From: Coenobita brevimanus
Taxonomy: Eukaryota; Arthropoda; Malacostraca; Decapoda; Coenobitidae
Direction: 5' to 3'
Assembly (NCBI GenBank): GCA_032717465.1
Contig: CM064681.1
Coordinates: forward strand, 10,413,832-10,477,831
DNA: 64,000 bases
The translations under genes and the position numbers were made by a program. The first letter of the stretch is position 1. Each line of letters opens with the position of its first letter. This document shows, in pieces, positions 44,740 to 55,539 of the stretch. The notes under the pieces are model-generated. The model had not been told where the DNA came from, ran no database searches, and saw only the letters and a program-made list of their open reading frames with translations.

Positions 44740-44905
44740 GATGACGCAAGGCACCTCAAGGCTGATTTAAATCGTCTGAGAGTATCAAGACCAGAGTCAT
44801 TAGCTTCTTCAGTCCTGTGGCGTAGTCTGTTCTTGCTTTCTCCAGACGATTTTATCCAGAATAGGGGAAACTTTTCTGACTGGAGGGGTCAAATATAACT
44901 TTCAT
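44740..44905. repeat. Opposed pair of family A repeats
   Basis: Inverted core GCTGATTTAAATCGTCTGAG at 44761-44780, then the direct core TCCAGACGATTTTATCCAGA at 44841-44860 preceded by TTCTTGCTTTC and followed by ATAGGGGAAAC. Both lie within 170 bp. Confidence 0.7.
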
Positions 44906-45164
44906 ATCTCATGCTCCTACCAAAATCGAATATAGCTCTAATCGTAGCGTATTAGCAAGAACAAAGCAAAAATACGTAATACGATTGAAGGGGTTGATGT
45001 ATTTTACAGCCTTTACCTATAACAGGAGAGGTATATGAGAGACGGTGTGTGTGAGCTGGGAGCAGGACAGTGAAATGGCGGGGGACAGGGCGACATGGAG
45101 GCGATTTGTTTGTGGCCACCCCTTACGGGATTGAGGCGTCTGGCAGTAGATAGATAGATAGACC

Positions 45165-45290
45165 TATAACAGACTTTTTAACCATTAGATGACTAGAGGC
45201 TATTCCTAAGTTAAAATGAAATCGTTTGGCAGTTGCAGAAATACAATAGCGAAAATATCTCACGTCCTCCTGGCATTATTTATTCACTGC
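45165..45290 (-). repeat. Family A dispersed repeat, inverted copy
   Basis: CCTAAGTTAAAATGAAATCG then TTTGGCAGTTGCAG around 45205-45236, followed by ACGTCCTCCTGGCATTA. Confidence 0.6.
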
Positions 45291-45554
45291 CTGGAGTACG
45301 GAGAAAAAAATGAGGCGGGTGTGTAATTCAGCGACAGGACAGTGGAGTGAATGCAGACTATCGAGTGCTGGTTAATAAGTACGCGGAGCAGGTGCCGCGG
45401 GTTGCAGAACATGTGGACAAGGGTGTGAATGTAGATGAATGGAGGGTGAGTGTAGGTATGGCCGGGTAATTGACGGGTGCTGCGCTGAATGAGAGGCATG
45501 AATGAGAGGGGAGAGGGAGGACTGGAGGCCGGCCTGGCGGGGGTGAATGGGGGA

Positions 45555-45745
45555 CTAGTTAGCCACTTTCTGTAGTTTATTCTTACTGCTTCCAGACGAT
45601 TTTCTTCAGCTTAGGGGAGTTCCCTAATTTTGGAAGGGAGCGTGAGATGACTTCTTTATTTTTTTTTATTCCCCTTTTTTCTTACTGCCACCAGACGGTA
45701 TTAATCAGTTTAGTAAAGCCCCGTGGTTTTGGAAGGGTTAGTAAA
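45555..45745 (+). repeat. Two tandem family A repeats
   Basis: First core CCAGACGATTTTCTTCAGCT at 45592-45611 with TTAGGGGAG after it. Second core CCAGACGGTATTAATCAGTT at 45691-45710, about 99 bp later, the length of one full unit. Both are followed by TTTTGGAAGGG, a right-end phrase. Confidence 0.75.
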
Positions 45746-45912
45746 GGTCATACCCCACCCATCCATTTCGACAAGTCTCGCATAATATTATCATTAGGAG
45801 ATACCAAAAATAAAGTAAGAAGGCAAAGGACACGGTTGATTGCAGCCCCCACCTCAGCCGTAACCACCGACCCAACACATGGCAAAAGGTGTCTTTGTCT
45901 CTGGACACACCC

Positions 45913-46078
45913 AGGGGGCAGGGTGGCTCAGTGGTAGAGCGCTTGACTCGAGATCACAAGGTCAAGAGTCCGCGCCCCGCCCGAGTAGCTGCACTGCTGG
46001 GAGAGGTAACGCTCTCCCTTCACCTAGCAGGGCTATGTGGTCCATCAAGGTCTAGCTAGAGGAATTAATTCCCCTCCC
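45913..46078 (+). mobile_element. tRNA-derived SINE (SINE-4) with perfect 14-bp target-site duplication
   Basis: The A box TGGCTCAGTGGTAGAGCGC (about 45923-45941) is close to a true tRNA D-arm. A degenerate B box lies near 45967-45978 (GAGTCCGCGCC). A non-tRNA tail of about 95 bp ends AATTAATTCCCCTCCC. It is flanked by CTCTGGACACACCC at 45899-45912 and again at 46079-46092, identical over 14 bp. There is no poly-A tail. The intact duplication argues for a fairly recent insertion. A functional tRNA is unlikely: the sequence around the expected T-arm deviates and the element extends well past a tRNA length. Confidence 0.8.
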
Positions 46079-46359
46079 CTCTGGACACACCCCTAACACA
46101 CACCCCAGATACACCTCAGTCACGTTTTAGACACGCCCCAAACGCACACAAGACACAACCAAAGCTTCCCTCTCCTTACTCCCCCCCCCCCTTAGGTGTG
46201 ACACTCAGAAAACACTACACTTGCAGCTTGCCCGATTTCTTCCTTCAATAGGACAGTGAGCGAATGAGTGAGTGAGGGGCACAGTTAGGAACACACAGTG
46301 AATTTGACCTCCTCTGTGTAGGGGCTAGCCAATAGCAGATATAAACGAATGATTTGATA

Positions 46360-46720
46360 AGACAAAATGGAAGGGATGGATAAAGCACGAGGGATTGAGG
46401 GAGTGGGTGGGTAATGGGAGATCAGACGTGTGGGAGGAAAGATGAAGAACAGGGAAAGGAAAAGACGGAAGGGTAAAAGGAAGGGGGGAAGAAAAAAGAG
46501 GGAAGGGAGAGAGGGGAAGAGAGAATGAAGGGAAGGAAGAAGGCGAAGAAGAAAGAAAGAAGACAGATGAGGAAAGGGCAAAGGGTGAAAAGGTGAGGGA
46601 GAACCGGCAAGGGAGTGGACGTGGCCGGTCAGGGAGAAAATGGTTAATATAGTGTAATGACCCGTAGGGAAGAAAATAGGGCAGTGGGATGTCGAGCATG
46701 AGTGATGAGGAAAGTATGAG
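46360..46720. other. Purine-rich tract
   Basis: G/A-rich plus strand. The minus ORFs (98, 124 and 62 codons) are S/F/P/L artefacts. Confidence 0.8.
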
Positions 46721-47480
46721 GTCTTGTCAGGTGGTGAGTATGAGTGATGAATTGGTGTCAGGTGGCGAATGTGAGGTGAGGTGGTGAGTGTGAGTGATGG
46801 ACTGGTGACAGGTGGCGAATGTGAGCTGAGATGGTGAGTGTGATGGGTGAGGTGGTTTCAGCTACGTAGTGTGTTTTGAGGCGTATGAGTGATAGTGTCA
46901 GACTGTGAATGTGGGTTGATGTGGTGGGTATGAATGATGCAGTTAGGCCATCAGTGTGAGTGATGAGATGAGTCAGCTAGTGTGTATGAACTTAGGTAAG
47001 CGTGATAGGATGAAGTCAGCTAATTAGTGTGAAATTTTGAAGATAAGCGTGAGTAATGATACTTAATAACTGGCTAGTATGAACTGAAGTATTAATATGA
47101 GTGGCCAGTGTGAGTATGAGTAAGCTAGCGGTGAAGTGGTAGGAGTATGAGTTATGTCTGGGATATGATGGGATATGATGAAAAAATATGAGGAACTTAG
47201 TGTGATAGTTTGGATTAAGTTGTGATAATTATAGTGTGAATAAGGTTATGACAGCCAGAGTGGGTATGGAAGTGAGTTTAAATGCTGGGTTTAAGAACAC
47301 ATGTAGTGAATGACGAAGATGAATTTTGTGTAAGTGAATGGCAAAAGTAATGTGAGTGAGTGCAAAAGTATAGATGAATGTAAGAATTGAGTATTATGAA
47401 TATTAGAGGTGAGTATTGATTCAGGATGCTAAGTGAGATTCTGAGTGCTGAGTGACTTGCTGGTGTATAGGCCGAGATAT
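46720..47480. repeat. Degenerate GTGAGTGATG repeats
   Basis: In 46720-46900 a longer unit of about 55-60 bp is clear: GGTGGTGAGTGTGAGTGATG, then CTGGTGACAGGTGGCGAATG, repeated about three times. It decays gradually downstream into GTGAGT and TGAGTATGAG words. Confidence 0.75.
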
Positions 47481-47789
47481 GAAGTAGACGATTAGACACA
47501 TAACTGACCGGGAAGATAGTAAATAATAAAGATCAGGATGAAGTTAAAAGGATTGGCGATAATAAACGTAGGAGAATGGGAAGGCATATAATGACTGGAG
47601 AAAAAGGCTATAGAATGATACTAAATGCTGTTAACAATTAGATACGTAAGTGGAAAATAAGTATGAGGTTAAAGATAAGAAAAAGTAGATGACAGGAAGA
47701 TAATAGGCAGGAAAAAGATGGGGTATCGTGAGAAAGACACTCCCATGATTCTTTAATGTGAGTCAAAAAAAGACATTAGGACTCTGATT

Positions 47790-48641
47790 AACGACATCCA
47801 CCTTTCTTCTTCCCACCTCCCCCTCTTCTACCTTCCCCCCTCCCTCCAACCTCCCTCCCTCCTGCACTTCATCTTTCCTCCCTTTCTCCCATCCTCTCTC
47901 CCTCAACACCCTTCATCCTTCTTCCCTGCCTTCCTCACCCTTCTTCTTTCCTCCCTCTCCCACCTGTATTTTTCCTCTCATCCCTCTCTTTCCTGTTTCC
48001 TATCTCTTTCATTCTTCATGTTCAGTCTCTCCAAATCTTTTTCACCCAGTTATTCTCCTCCTGTTTCCTTATCCCATTCTCTCCTCTTTATTCCCATCTT
48101 CCTTCTTCCTTTCTATCATGTTTCCTCATCGCTCTCTTTATTCCTGATTCCTCTCTCATCCGTAATTTTCCCTCTGTTTTGTCGTTGTCGTCTGTTTTTC
48201 CATTTCTTTTTTGTCAGATTTTTTTTTTACTCTCCCTTTCCTTGTTTTCTTCGCCCCTCAAATTTACATTAATTCCTCTCCTATCTTCTGTTACCTTTCC
48301 CATTCCACTCTTTCAAGTTCTTTTCACCCTATTCCCCTTTCCGTATTATTTGTTCCCTTGTCTGTCATACATTGTGCTCCCTTTCTTCATCCGTTTCTCT
48401 CCCCTACCTTCCCTTTCCTTTTCTTGATCTCTTTTCTCTCTCCACCCTCCCTAGTCTCATCCTTATTTCCCCTTCCTGTCTCTCTCTCGCTTTCCCTCCG
48501 TCTTTCTCCCTCTCTCCCGTTCTCTCCTTCCCTCACCTTTCTCTTCTCCCTCCCACTCTCTCATCCCTCCTTTCCTAGCAAGACCGTGAGAGAGAAAATA
48601 GAACTGAAATGGGGTCTGGGTGTTGGAAAATGGCAAAATTG

Positions 48642-48693
<52 letters not shown>

Positions 48694-49800
48694 CCTTTCC
48701 TTTTCTCCCCCGTTTTTTCCTGTCGTTACCTTTCTCCCTCTTTCCTTCCATTCATTTCTCTCCCTTCTTCCCTCCCTCCCTCCCTTTCTTTCTCATTTTC
48801 CCTTCTTTTTCTCATTTTCTCTCCGTCCCCCCCCCCTTTCTCTTCCTCCATCTCTTACACACTTTCCTTCTCAGTGTTACCTTCCTTCTCATCTCTTTTC
48901 TTCTCCTTCACTCAAACAAGAGGCGTAAAACCCTTCACTTTCCCTTTCTCTCTTTCTTCTCTCTTTCCCACCCTTTCTAGATCTTTCTCTCACACTCTTT
49001 CTTCTCCCTCCCTCTCGATCTGTCCCTCCATATTTTCCTTTCTCTCCTCTTGTTTTCTCTCTATTATTCTCTCTTTCCTTTCCCTTCCTCACTTTCTGAC
49101 TTTCCTTCGCTTTTACCTCCTTGCTCTCCTTCCCTCCGTTTCTCTCTCCCTTTGTCTTCTTTCCCTTCCTCGCCATCCTTCCCTATCCCTCTGTTACTCC
49201 CTCCCTTTCCCCTCTTTCCTCACCCTTTCTCACCAATCTTCCTTTTCTCTTCTTCCCTGTCTTCACCCTCCCTTTTTTTTCCTCTCCTTTTCCTACCAAG
49301 GCCTGTCAGAGGAAATAAGCAACTTCTCTCCCTCCCCCTTTTTCCTTTCCTTTCCTTTCTCTCTCCCTCCCTCCTTACCTTTACATTCTTACACCCTCCC
49401 TATCTTTCTCTCCCCTCCTCACCTTTTCTCACCTTCCCTCTCTTCTTTCCCTCCCCACTTCTCTCTCCTCGTTTCCCTCTCTTCTTCCTTCCCTTTTCTT
49501 TTTCCTTCCTTCTCTTCTTCCTTCCCTTATCCTTTTCCTTCCCTTTCGTCTTCCTTCCCTTCCCTCCTTTCTCTCTTCCCTCCCCTTATACCAAGCCCCA
49601 TCGAAGGAAATAAGGAACCTCAATTTCTCTCATTCCCTCCTTCCCATCATTTCTCCCTCCCCTCTGCTCCTTTCTCCCTCCCCTCTGCTCCTTTCCTCTT
49701 TCTCCTCTCTCCTCAGCTTTTCTCACCTTCCCTCCTTCTCCCCCCTTCCCTTTCCCTCCTTTTCTCCTTCTCTACCAAGCCCCGTCGGAGGAAATAAGGA
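47790..49800. other. Long polypyrimidine tract, about 2 kb
   Basis: C/T-rich plus strand, with pure (CT)n at 48644-48690. ORFs up to 307 codons are S/F/L/P artefacts. Confidence 0.9.
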
Positions 49801-49804
49801 AACT
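49293..49804. repeat. Three copies of a CCAAG...GGAAATAAGG block
   Basis: CTACCAAGGCCTGTCAGAGG at 49293, ACCAAGCCCCATCGAAGGAA at about 49590 and CTACCAAGCCCCGTCGGAGG at 49772, each followed by AAATAAG(C/G)AAC. A weaker relative is at 48575 (CTAGCAAGACCGTGAGAGAG). The spacers of about 300 and 184 bp are polypyrimidine. Purine-rich phrases inside an otherwise C/T tract make them stand out. Confidence 0.8.
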
Positions 49805-50814
49805 AAGGCTGGAAATTAGTGGCGCAAGAGAGGGCAGCATTGCACGCGATTTTCCGATTAAGGATTGGTCGGTGGCCGCTGCTGCTGTCCCTCGCTGGCT
49901 CTCGCTGTCTACCACGGCTGTCTGCGGGGCTGTCTTGTGGTTCTGGGTCCTCTCTCTGTCTTCCTGTCAGTCTCCCTGTCTTTTGTGGCTATCTTGTGGT
50001 TCTAGATCCTTTTTCTGTGTTTCTGTCTCACCTGTTTTCCCTGTTCATGCTTCTAATTGCGGCTCTCTTCCTTTCACTGTCTGCTTCGGCTGTTGACAGA
50101 ATTGCCTTGTGGTTCATGGCCCTGTCTTTCTTGTCTCTGTTCCTCATCCTGTCTACTGCAGCTATCATATGGTTTTTCGCCTTCTAGTTCTTGCTGTCTA
50201 CGCTGCTGTCTACTGATTTTTGGTCCTTTCATTAAATGTCTTGTTATATATGTTCCTCGATGTGTTATTCTTGATATTTTTTTTTTTTGATTTGCATTCT
50301 TAGTCCTCTTATCCATTTATTTTCTTTCTCCTATGCCTTCCAAGTTTTATTCTGTCTTTCACTATCTTTGTCTTTCTTTCCCTCTATGCTGTTTTCTGTT
50401 CCTCCATTTATCTGTCTTGTTTTCCGTGCTTTTCCTGCTTTCTATGTTGTCTTCCTCTCTTTCTCCTCTCTTGTACTCGTAGCCTCTATTCTTGCATTGC
50501 TTTGTGCGTTCTCTCTGTCTTTTAGTCTGTATCCCATTATTTTGGCTATGTGTTAAGGTTTCGTCTTTTTCCTGTGCCTGTCTCTCTTTTCCCTGCCTTT
50601 GTCTCTTTCTCCTAATCTGTGTTCTTCTGTTTTTGTCTTAATTTTGACTTTCTTTTTGCTGTTCTTTATGTATTCTATATTTTTCTTTCCCTTTAGTTTC
50701 GTGTATGCTACCTTTCTTATTCATCCTACCTACCCTCCCTCTTTGTCCTGTTCATCATCACCTCCATTCACTTCTCATCCTTTCCAGACCTCATTTCTTT
50801 AGTTTTGCATAGGA

Positions 50815-50879
<65 letters not shown>

Positions 50880-50880
50880 C
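49805..50880. other. T/C-rich non-coding with degenerate CTGTCT repeats
   Basis: From 49910 to 50180 phrases such as GCTATCTTGTGGTTCTAG and GCTGTCTTGTGGTTCTGG recur two to four times at about 70-110 bp spacing. Further on it becomes T-rich. (CT)n at 50818-50874. ORFs are artefacts. Confidence 0.7.
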
Positions 50881-51099
50881 GTCTGCCAGCTGCTCGTCTT
50901 GTTTTTAATATTTTGGCCTAATTTTCACGTCAGCGTAAATTTTTCAAGATTGAGTCAGGGTACAAAATTCCCGCTTTTCAATATAGCATGATCGATGTCT
51001 GGCTGGGAATTGATCGTTCGGTGATTGGGATTGGTGTTTATGTAGTAATTAACCCCGGCGGAGGGCTTGCTAATAGGCTAATTGGGGTATTGTGAGAGT

Positions 51100-51490
51100 G
51101 TAATTGTTGCGGGGGAGATGAGAGTGGAGAAAGGGGAGGAACGAAGGTGAGGAAGAGGAGAGGTGAAGAGGAGAGGTTGGTTAGGAGGAAGAGCTGGTAA
51201 AGCAAGGAGAAGAAGAGGAGAGGTTGGGACAGGAAGAGGAGGAGAGGTGAAACAAAAAAATTGGCTAGGAAGAGGAGGCGAGGTGTGAGGTTTGGTAGAG
51301 GGAACAAAAGGAGGGATTGGTAGAGAAGAAAGTATGGAATAAGAGGAGAGTGTGAGAGGAAGAGGAGGGTGCATGCTTAAGGGGGAAGAGGAGGAGAGAG
51401 AAGGAAGACGAGAAAGAGTGAGAGGGGAGGTGTGGAGGAGAGAAAAGGTGAGTGTGGAATGGAAAGGGATGAAGGTAAAGGCCAAAGGGA
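51100..51490. other. Purine-rich tract with GAGGAAGAGGAGAGG words
   Basis: Short GAGAGGTTGG or GAGAGGTGAAG units recur about every 30-40 bp. The ORFs are artefacts. Confidence 0.75.
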
Positions 51491-51499
51491 TAAGGGGAT

Positions 51500-51670
51500 A
51501 TGTTAATCTTGTTACATTTCCTAATCCCTCGTTCTATTCTTTTATTGCTCTTCCTGCTCCCCTCTTCCCCTCCCTTTTTTGTCTTTCATTCTCTACATCA
51601 GTTGTCGTCTTCAATTTTCCCCTTCTTTCTTCATAATTTTTCCATATTCAGTTCTTCCCACCGTCGTTCT

Positions 51671-51725
<55 letters not shown>

Positions 51726-53040
51726 CCCCCCATTTTCTGTTCTTCGCTCTCTTATTATTCCCTTTCATTTTTCATCTTTCTTCCTCTTTTCATGATCATC
51801 TCGGTCTTTCTCCTTTGTTCTTTTCCTCATTCACCTGTCAGTCCTTCAGCCACTTACATTTAATTTTTATGAATATTATTTTTATGTTATTCATGTTTAT
51901 ATATTCACGATGGTCGCTTGGCATCGTCCTTTCTCTTCTCTTATTTTATTTTTCTCTCTTTCACTCCTCCTTCTCCCTCCACTCCCTCAGCCACTCTTCC
52001 TTCATCCTTAACCTCTTCAGTTCAGTGATATTTATTAGTATTACCACCGTTTATATAGTTCTATTACTACGTACGAGAGGTTCCTTGTATCTGCCCTCAT
52101 TTTTTTTTTCCTCCTTTTCCATTTTCTCCTTTCGTCCGTTCTCCCTGCCATATTACATGATTTCCTCGATTTCCCTTCCTTCCTTCTTCGTATATTGATA
52201 TTCGTTTTCTCATTCCCTCTTCTCTCCTGTATTCCTGATTCGTCTTTCCTTCATTCTCTCTATGCAGTTGGTCTCCCTAAATACCAGTACTGATTAACAT
52301 CATCTGGTTTATATCGCTTTGCTTTCATTTCCTGTCTCTCTCTTCCCCACTTTTTCTGCCTTGGTATTCTTCTTCACAATTTTGCCTCTTTCATTTTGTC
52401 TCTGTGTCTCTGTTCCCTCGCCCTTGTTACCTATATCTTGTCGCAGTCTCTCTCCCTGTACATTAACTTCCTATTTTCTTGTTCTTGTGTCCTACCCTCG
52501 TTCCTTCTCGCTCCATTTTTCCCTCTTTGATTTCCTACCCTTTTTCATTTTTTGTGTCCACATTTTCTCTCCATTTCTGACCATCTTTTCTACAATCTTT
52601 TTCTGTCTATCTCTCCAAACACTTGCTTCTTCTACCTCTTTTTCTTTTCACCATCTTGTCCTTCATACTGTCTCTATCCACATTTTCTTCACTTTTCCTG
52701 TCCACTTCCTCTCCCAGTCTTCTTCCCTCCCCTTGTCTTATCCATATCTCTAACTTCTCCTCTTCCCGCCATGTCCATCCACCCCGATCTCCAGCTCATC
52801 CTCTTTCTGCCCATCTTCCACTTTCCCCTCTCCCTACCAATGTTCTCCCCATCCTCTCTCCATCCTCCATCCACCCTTTTTTCTCTCCCTTCTCTCCCCT
52901 CCCTGCCTCTCCCCTTCTCCCCCGCGGGCGTGTATGGACGACCGCTCCACCCCGAAAATGACGGAAGGCGAGACGTAAACAATGACGGATCGCTGCCTAC
53001 CACACCCCATCCCAGGCCCTCCCTACCTACCCACCCGAAG
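51500..53040. other. Polypyrimidine tract, about 1.5 kb
   Basis: C/T-rich plus strand with pure (CT)n at 51671-51722. A weak inverted family A fragment (GATTAACATCATCTGG) is near 52291. ORFs up to 232 codons are artefacts. Confidence 0.88.
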
Positions 53041-53049
53041 AGTTGAACC

Positions 53050-54045
53050 ACCTGTACTACTATGTGCTCACTGCTACACCTTTTTTCCTCCTTTTTATGT
53101 AGCTATGTGGTTTCTTGGACTTTTCTCCTACTTTTTTCTGATTTTATGTGTAATTCCTTTGATCTTTTTAGTGTACCTGGATATGCTTTCTACGACTTTT
53201 TCCTTACCTCCCTTTTTCGTGTTTGTTTTTTAATCTATTTGCTTTCTGTAGTTCCTTTGCCTTTTTTTTCTCCCAGTATTTTCGTCCTAAAATTTTCCCT
53301 TCTTTTTTTACATTTGTTTGTCTGTTGTACGTGGTTCCTTGGGATTTTTTCTTGAATTAATATAGGCTGCAAACTTTCTTCCCCTTTTTCGTTAGTCTTT
53401 ATAGATATGATTCTTATGTTTTTTTTATTTCTTTGCCATTTTTATTATTAACATGTATTTTACGTTCCTGCTTTGCCATTTCCTTCCGTCATAAATGTTC
53501 CTGTTTCTTGTCTTCCTAATTATTTTATTCTTTGCTACAAATTTTCTGCATGATTTTCCTGTCTAATTTATTTGTGTGTAATTTTTCTTTACAGTTTTAC
53601 TGTTTCGAGTTTCCGTTGTTCCTGTGTATTGTCTTTCTGTCTATTTTTTCTCCTTTCTTTCCCTATTTTTGTCATTTTCTGCTCTACTTATATTGTGTTC
53701 ATTTTTTCTTTTTTTTTCTGCATTTCCTCATCTGTATAACTTTGTCCCTGATTTTCTCATTTATTTTCTGTCTTATCTCTGTCTTTATGTCATTACTACC
53801 TACACTTTTTCCTCATTCCCTAATCTTCAGTAATTTATCGCCTATGTGATTTCTGCAATTTTCCCTCCGATCTTCCTTCATTATTCTCAGCCATTTCCGT
53901 GCTTTCTCTCTTCACTGTATTTAGTTCACCTTTTTTTTTTATCATTGATTTCTGTGCATCTCCTTTCCAGTTATGCGTTTTTCTTCAGCTTTTCATGTGT
54001 AGTTTTTCTTTTAATTTATTGCTCACTGCTTTCATATATGTGGAT
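53050..54045. other. T-rich non-coding DNA
   Basis: T-rich plus strand with phrases like TTTTTTCTGCATTTCC. F/L/V/C-rich ORFs reflect composition; none has a recognised membrane-protein motif beyond hydrophobicity. Confidence 0.7.
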
Positions 54046-54266
54046 TAAACAGGATTTTCATCGTCTGTTTCGTTGTCTTGGTGATTTCTGTGTCTCCTTG
54101 GATTAAATGCCTCTGTAGGAGTGTTGGCTATACTGATCGATTCACCTCCCGAGAAGTTACTGATGGTTTTCCAATCAGTAAACCAAATGCCATCAAGGGA
54201 AGAGGGCTGGTCATCTACACCTAATTGTGAGGCTTCGGGAGGTGTCACTACGACGAACCAAACCAT
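54045..54266 (-). CDS. Low-confidence hypothetical ORF, 73 residues, possible exon or SINE body
   Basis: This is one of the few ORFs in the window whose translation is not low-complexity: it starts MVWFVVVTPPEASQLG, has mixed mid-sequence, and ends NHQDNETDDENPV, an acidic C-terminus before a stop. On minus, CCAACACTCCTACAG just before the last 22 codons could be a splice acceptor. I recognise no domain. Against it: inverted repeats span the ORF, and a possible A-box-like phrase (TAGTCCAGTATGC on minus near 54335) suggests it is the body of a decayed tRNA-SINE. Confidence 0.15.
   Translation of the reverse strand: MVWFVVVTPPEASQLGVDDQPSSLDGIWFTDWKTISNFSGGESISIANTPTEAFNPRRHRNHQDNETDDENPV
54143..54244. 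repeat. Nested inverted repeats
   Basis: CACCTCCCGA at 54143-54152 is the exact reverse complement of TCGGGAGGTG at 54235-54244. Inside, ACTGATGG and CCAATCAGT (54159-54179) form a second hairpin with one bulge. This suggests a structured, possibly element-derived, segment. Confidence 0.65.
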
Positions 54267-54399
54267 CAGGTGTTAGCCGGAGTATAATCAATAAATAGTA
54301 CCGGTAACCTTAAGGCGAGGGTTTAGCATACTGGACTAAGTTCGCTAAAGTTAGGGCCCACATGCATCTGAAGGGGGTAATTAGGGGAGTGGTTGTTGG

Positions 54400-55000
54400 C
54401 TACATTTTTTCCATTGTTTTTTCTTGTATATTATCTTTTCTTTTGTCTCTCCTTTCTCGTTTCGTTTCCCCCTGTCCTCGTCATTCCCCCCCCCCCTCCT
54501 CGTCTTGTGTTTAAGCTGCGGTGAACCGGGACGTCGTGTTCTATCCACCCTGAGGAAGTACGGTCGTGGCCAAGGGGGAGGGAAGGGGGTGGACTTAAAG
54601 AGAGTATTAATTTGACCCTCTCCCCCATTTTGCAAGTCCGTGGAATCAATAATCCCTCTCCCCTCCCTATCCATGAGACGCTTCCCTCCCCACCACTCCC
54701 CTTCTCTTCCCACCCCTTCCCCTCCCTTCCTTCCCACCTCTTGAAACATTTAATTTAGCCCCTTTCCCCTAATTTTCCCCGCAACTTCTTTCCTCAGCTC
54801 CCCATCAGACACTTTCCTGCCCTCCATTCCCTTCATCCTTTTCCCCAACCCTTTCCCTCCTCTTCACTGTCCTCCTTTCCTATCTTCTCCCCCTTCCCCC
54901 AGTGACACTCTCTTTTCCATTCCCCGTCCCGTCAACCACTCCCCTCCCATAATATACATTCCTTCCCACGACATACTTTCCTCCCCTTTCTTTCATCGTG
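54400..55000. other. Polypyrimidine and C-rich tract
   Basis: C/T-rich plus strand. No gene. Confidence 0.85.
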
Positions 55001-55178
55001 AGTTAGAGAGTGCACGCCAGAAAATGGAGATTGAAAATAATACTCGTCAGAAATTCCCAGTCAAAAAACCTTAATTGCGAAAATAGGGTTCATTTTGATC
55101 TGGATTCGCGGAGTAACTTTAAATCAGGTCTCTGTCTTGAATATTTTTTGGTTTAGCTGGAAGGACAAGAAAAGGGCA

Positions 55179-55179
<1 letters not shown>

Positions 55180-55254
<75 letters not shown>
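55180..55254. repeat. (TG)n(GA)n compound microsatellite
   Basis: (TG)24 abuts (GA)13. Confidence 0.97.
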
Positions 55255-55263
<9 letters not shown>

Positions 55264-55376
55264 CGAGTGAGTGAGAGTGAGGTATGTACTGTCGCGAGAA
55301 GTGTCCCCAGCAACAGTGTTTATGCAAAGTACAGACACATTCCACCCGCCAGGAACCACACGTAATGATAACCTGT

Positions 55377-55380
<4 letters not shown>

Positions 55381-55413
<33 letters not shown>
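55381..55413. repeat. (GA)n microsatellite
   Basis: A pure GA run just before a family A copy. Confidence 0.95.
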
Positions 55414-55415
<2 letters not shown>

Positions 55416-55416
55416 C

Positions 55417-55515
55417 CTAACCCTCTCAATACGATGCCATGTATTTAATTTCACTTTTTCCGTCATCACGCTATTTTATTCAGCTGAAATGAACCCGACA
55501 TATTGAAAGGATTAA
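55417..55515 (+). mobile_element. Family A reference copy with terminal inverted repeats (MITE-like)
   Basis: The left end CTAACCCTCTCAATA (55417-55431) and right end TATTGAAAGGATTAA (55501-55515) pair at 12 of 15 positions. The core CACGCTATTTTATTCAGCTG is at about 55467-55486. Size is 99 bp. Short, AT-rich, inverted ends and no coding capacity fit a miniature inverted-repeat element. The superfamily and target-site duplication cannot be assigned by eye. Confidence 0.6.
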
Positions 55516-55539
55516 TTTCTCAGCGATACATGCACTCAC

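Noticed and set aside
45913..45985. A functional tRNA gene
   Set aside because: The D-arm is good, but the T-arm region deviates, the B box is degenerate, and a 14-bp target-site duplication encloses a longer 166-bp element, so it is a SINE.
48874..49797. 307-codon plus ORF, the longest in the window
   Set aside because: Runs entirely in C/T-rich DNA, overlaps other open frames on the same strand, and shows no domain.
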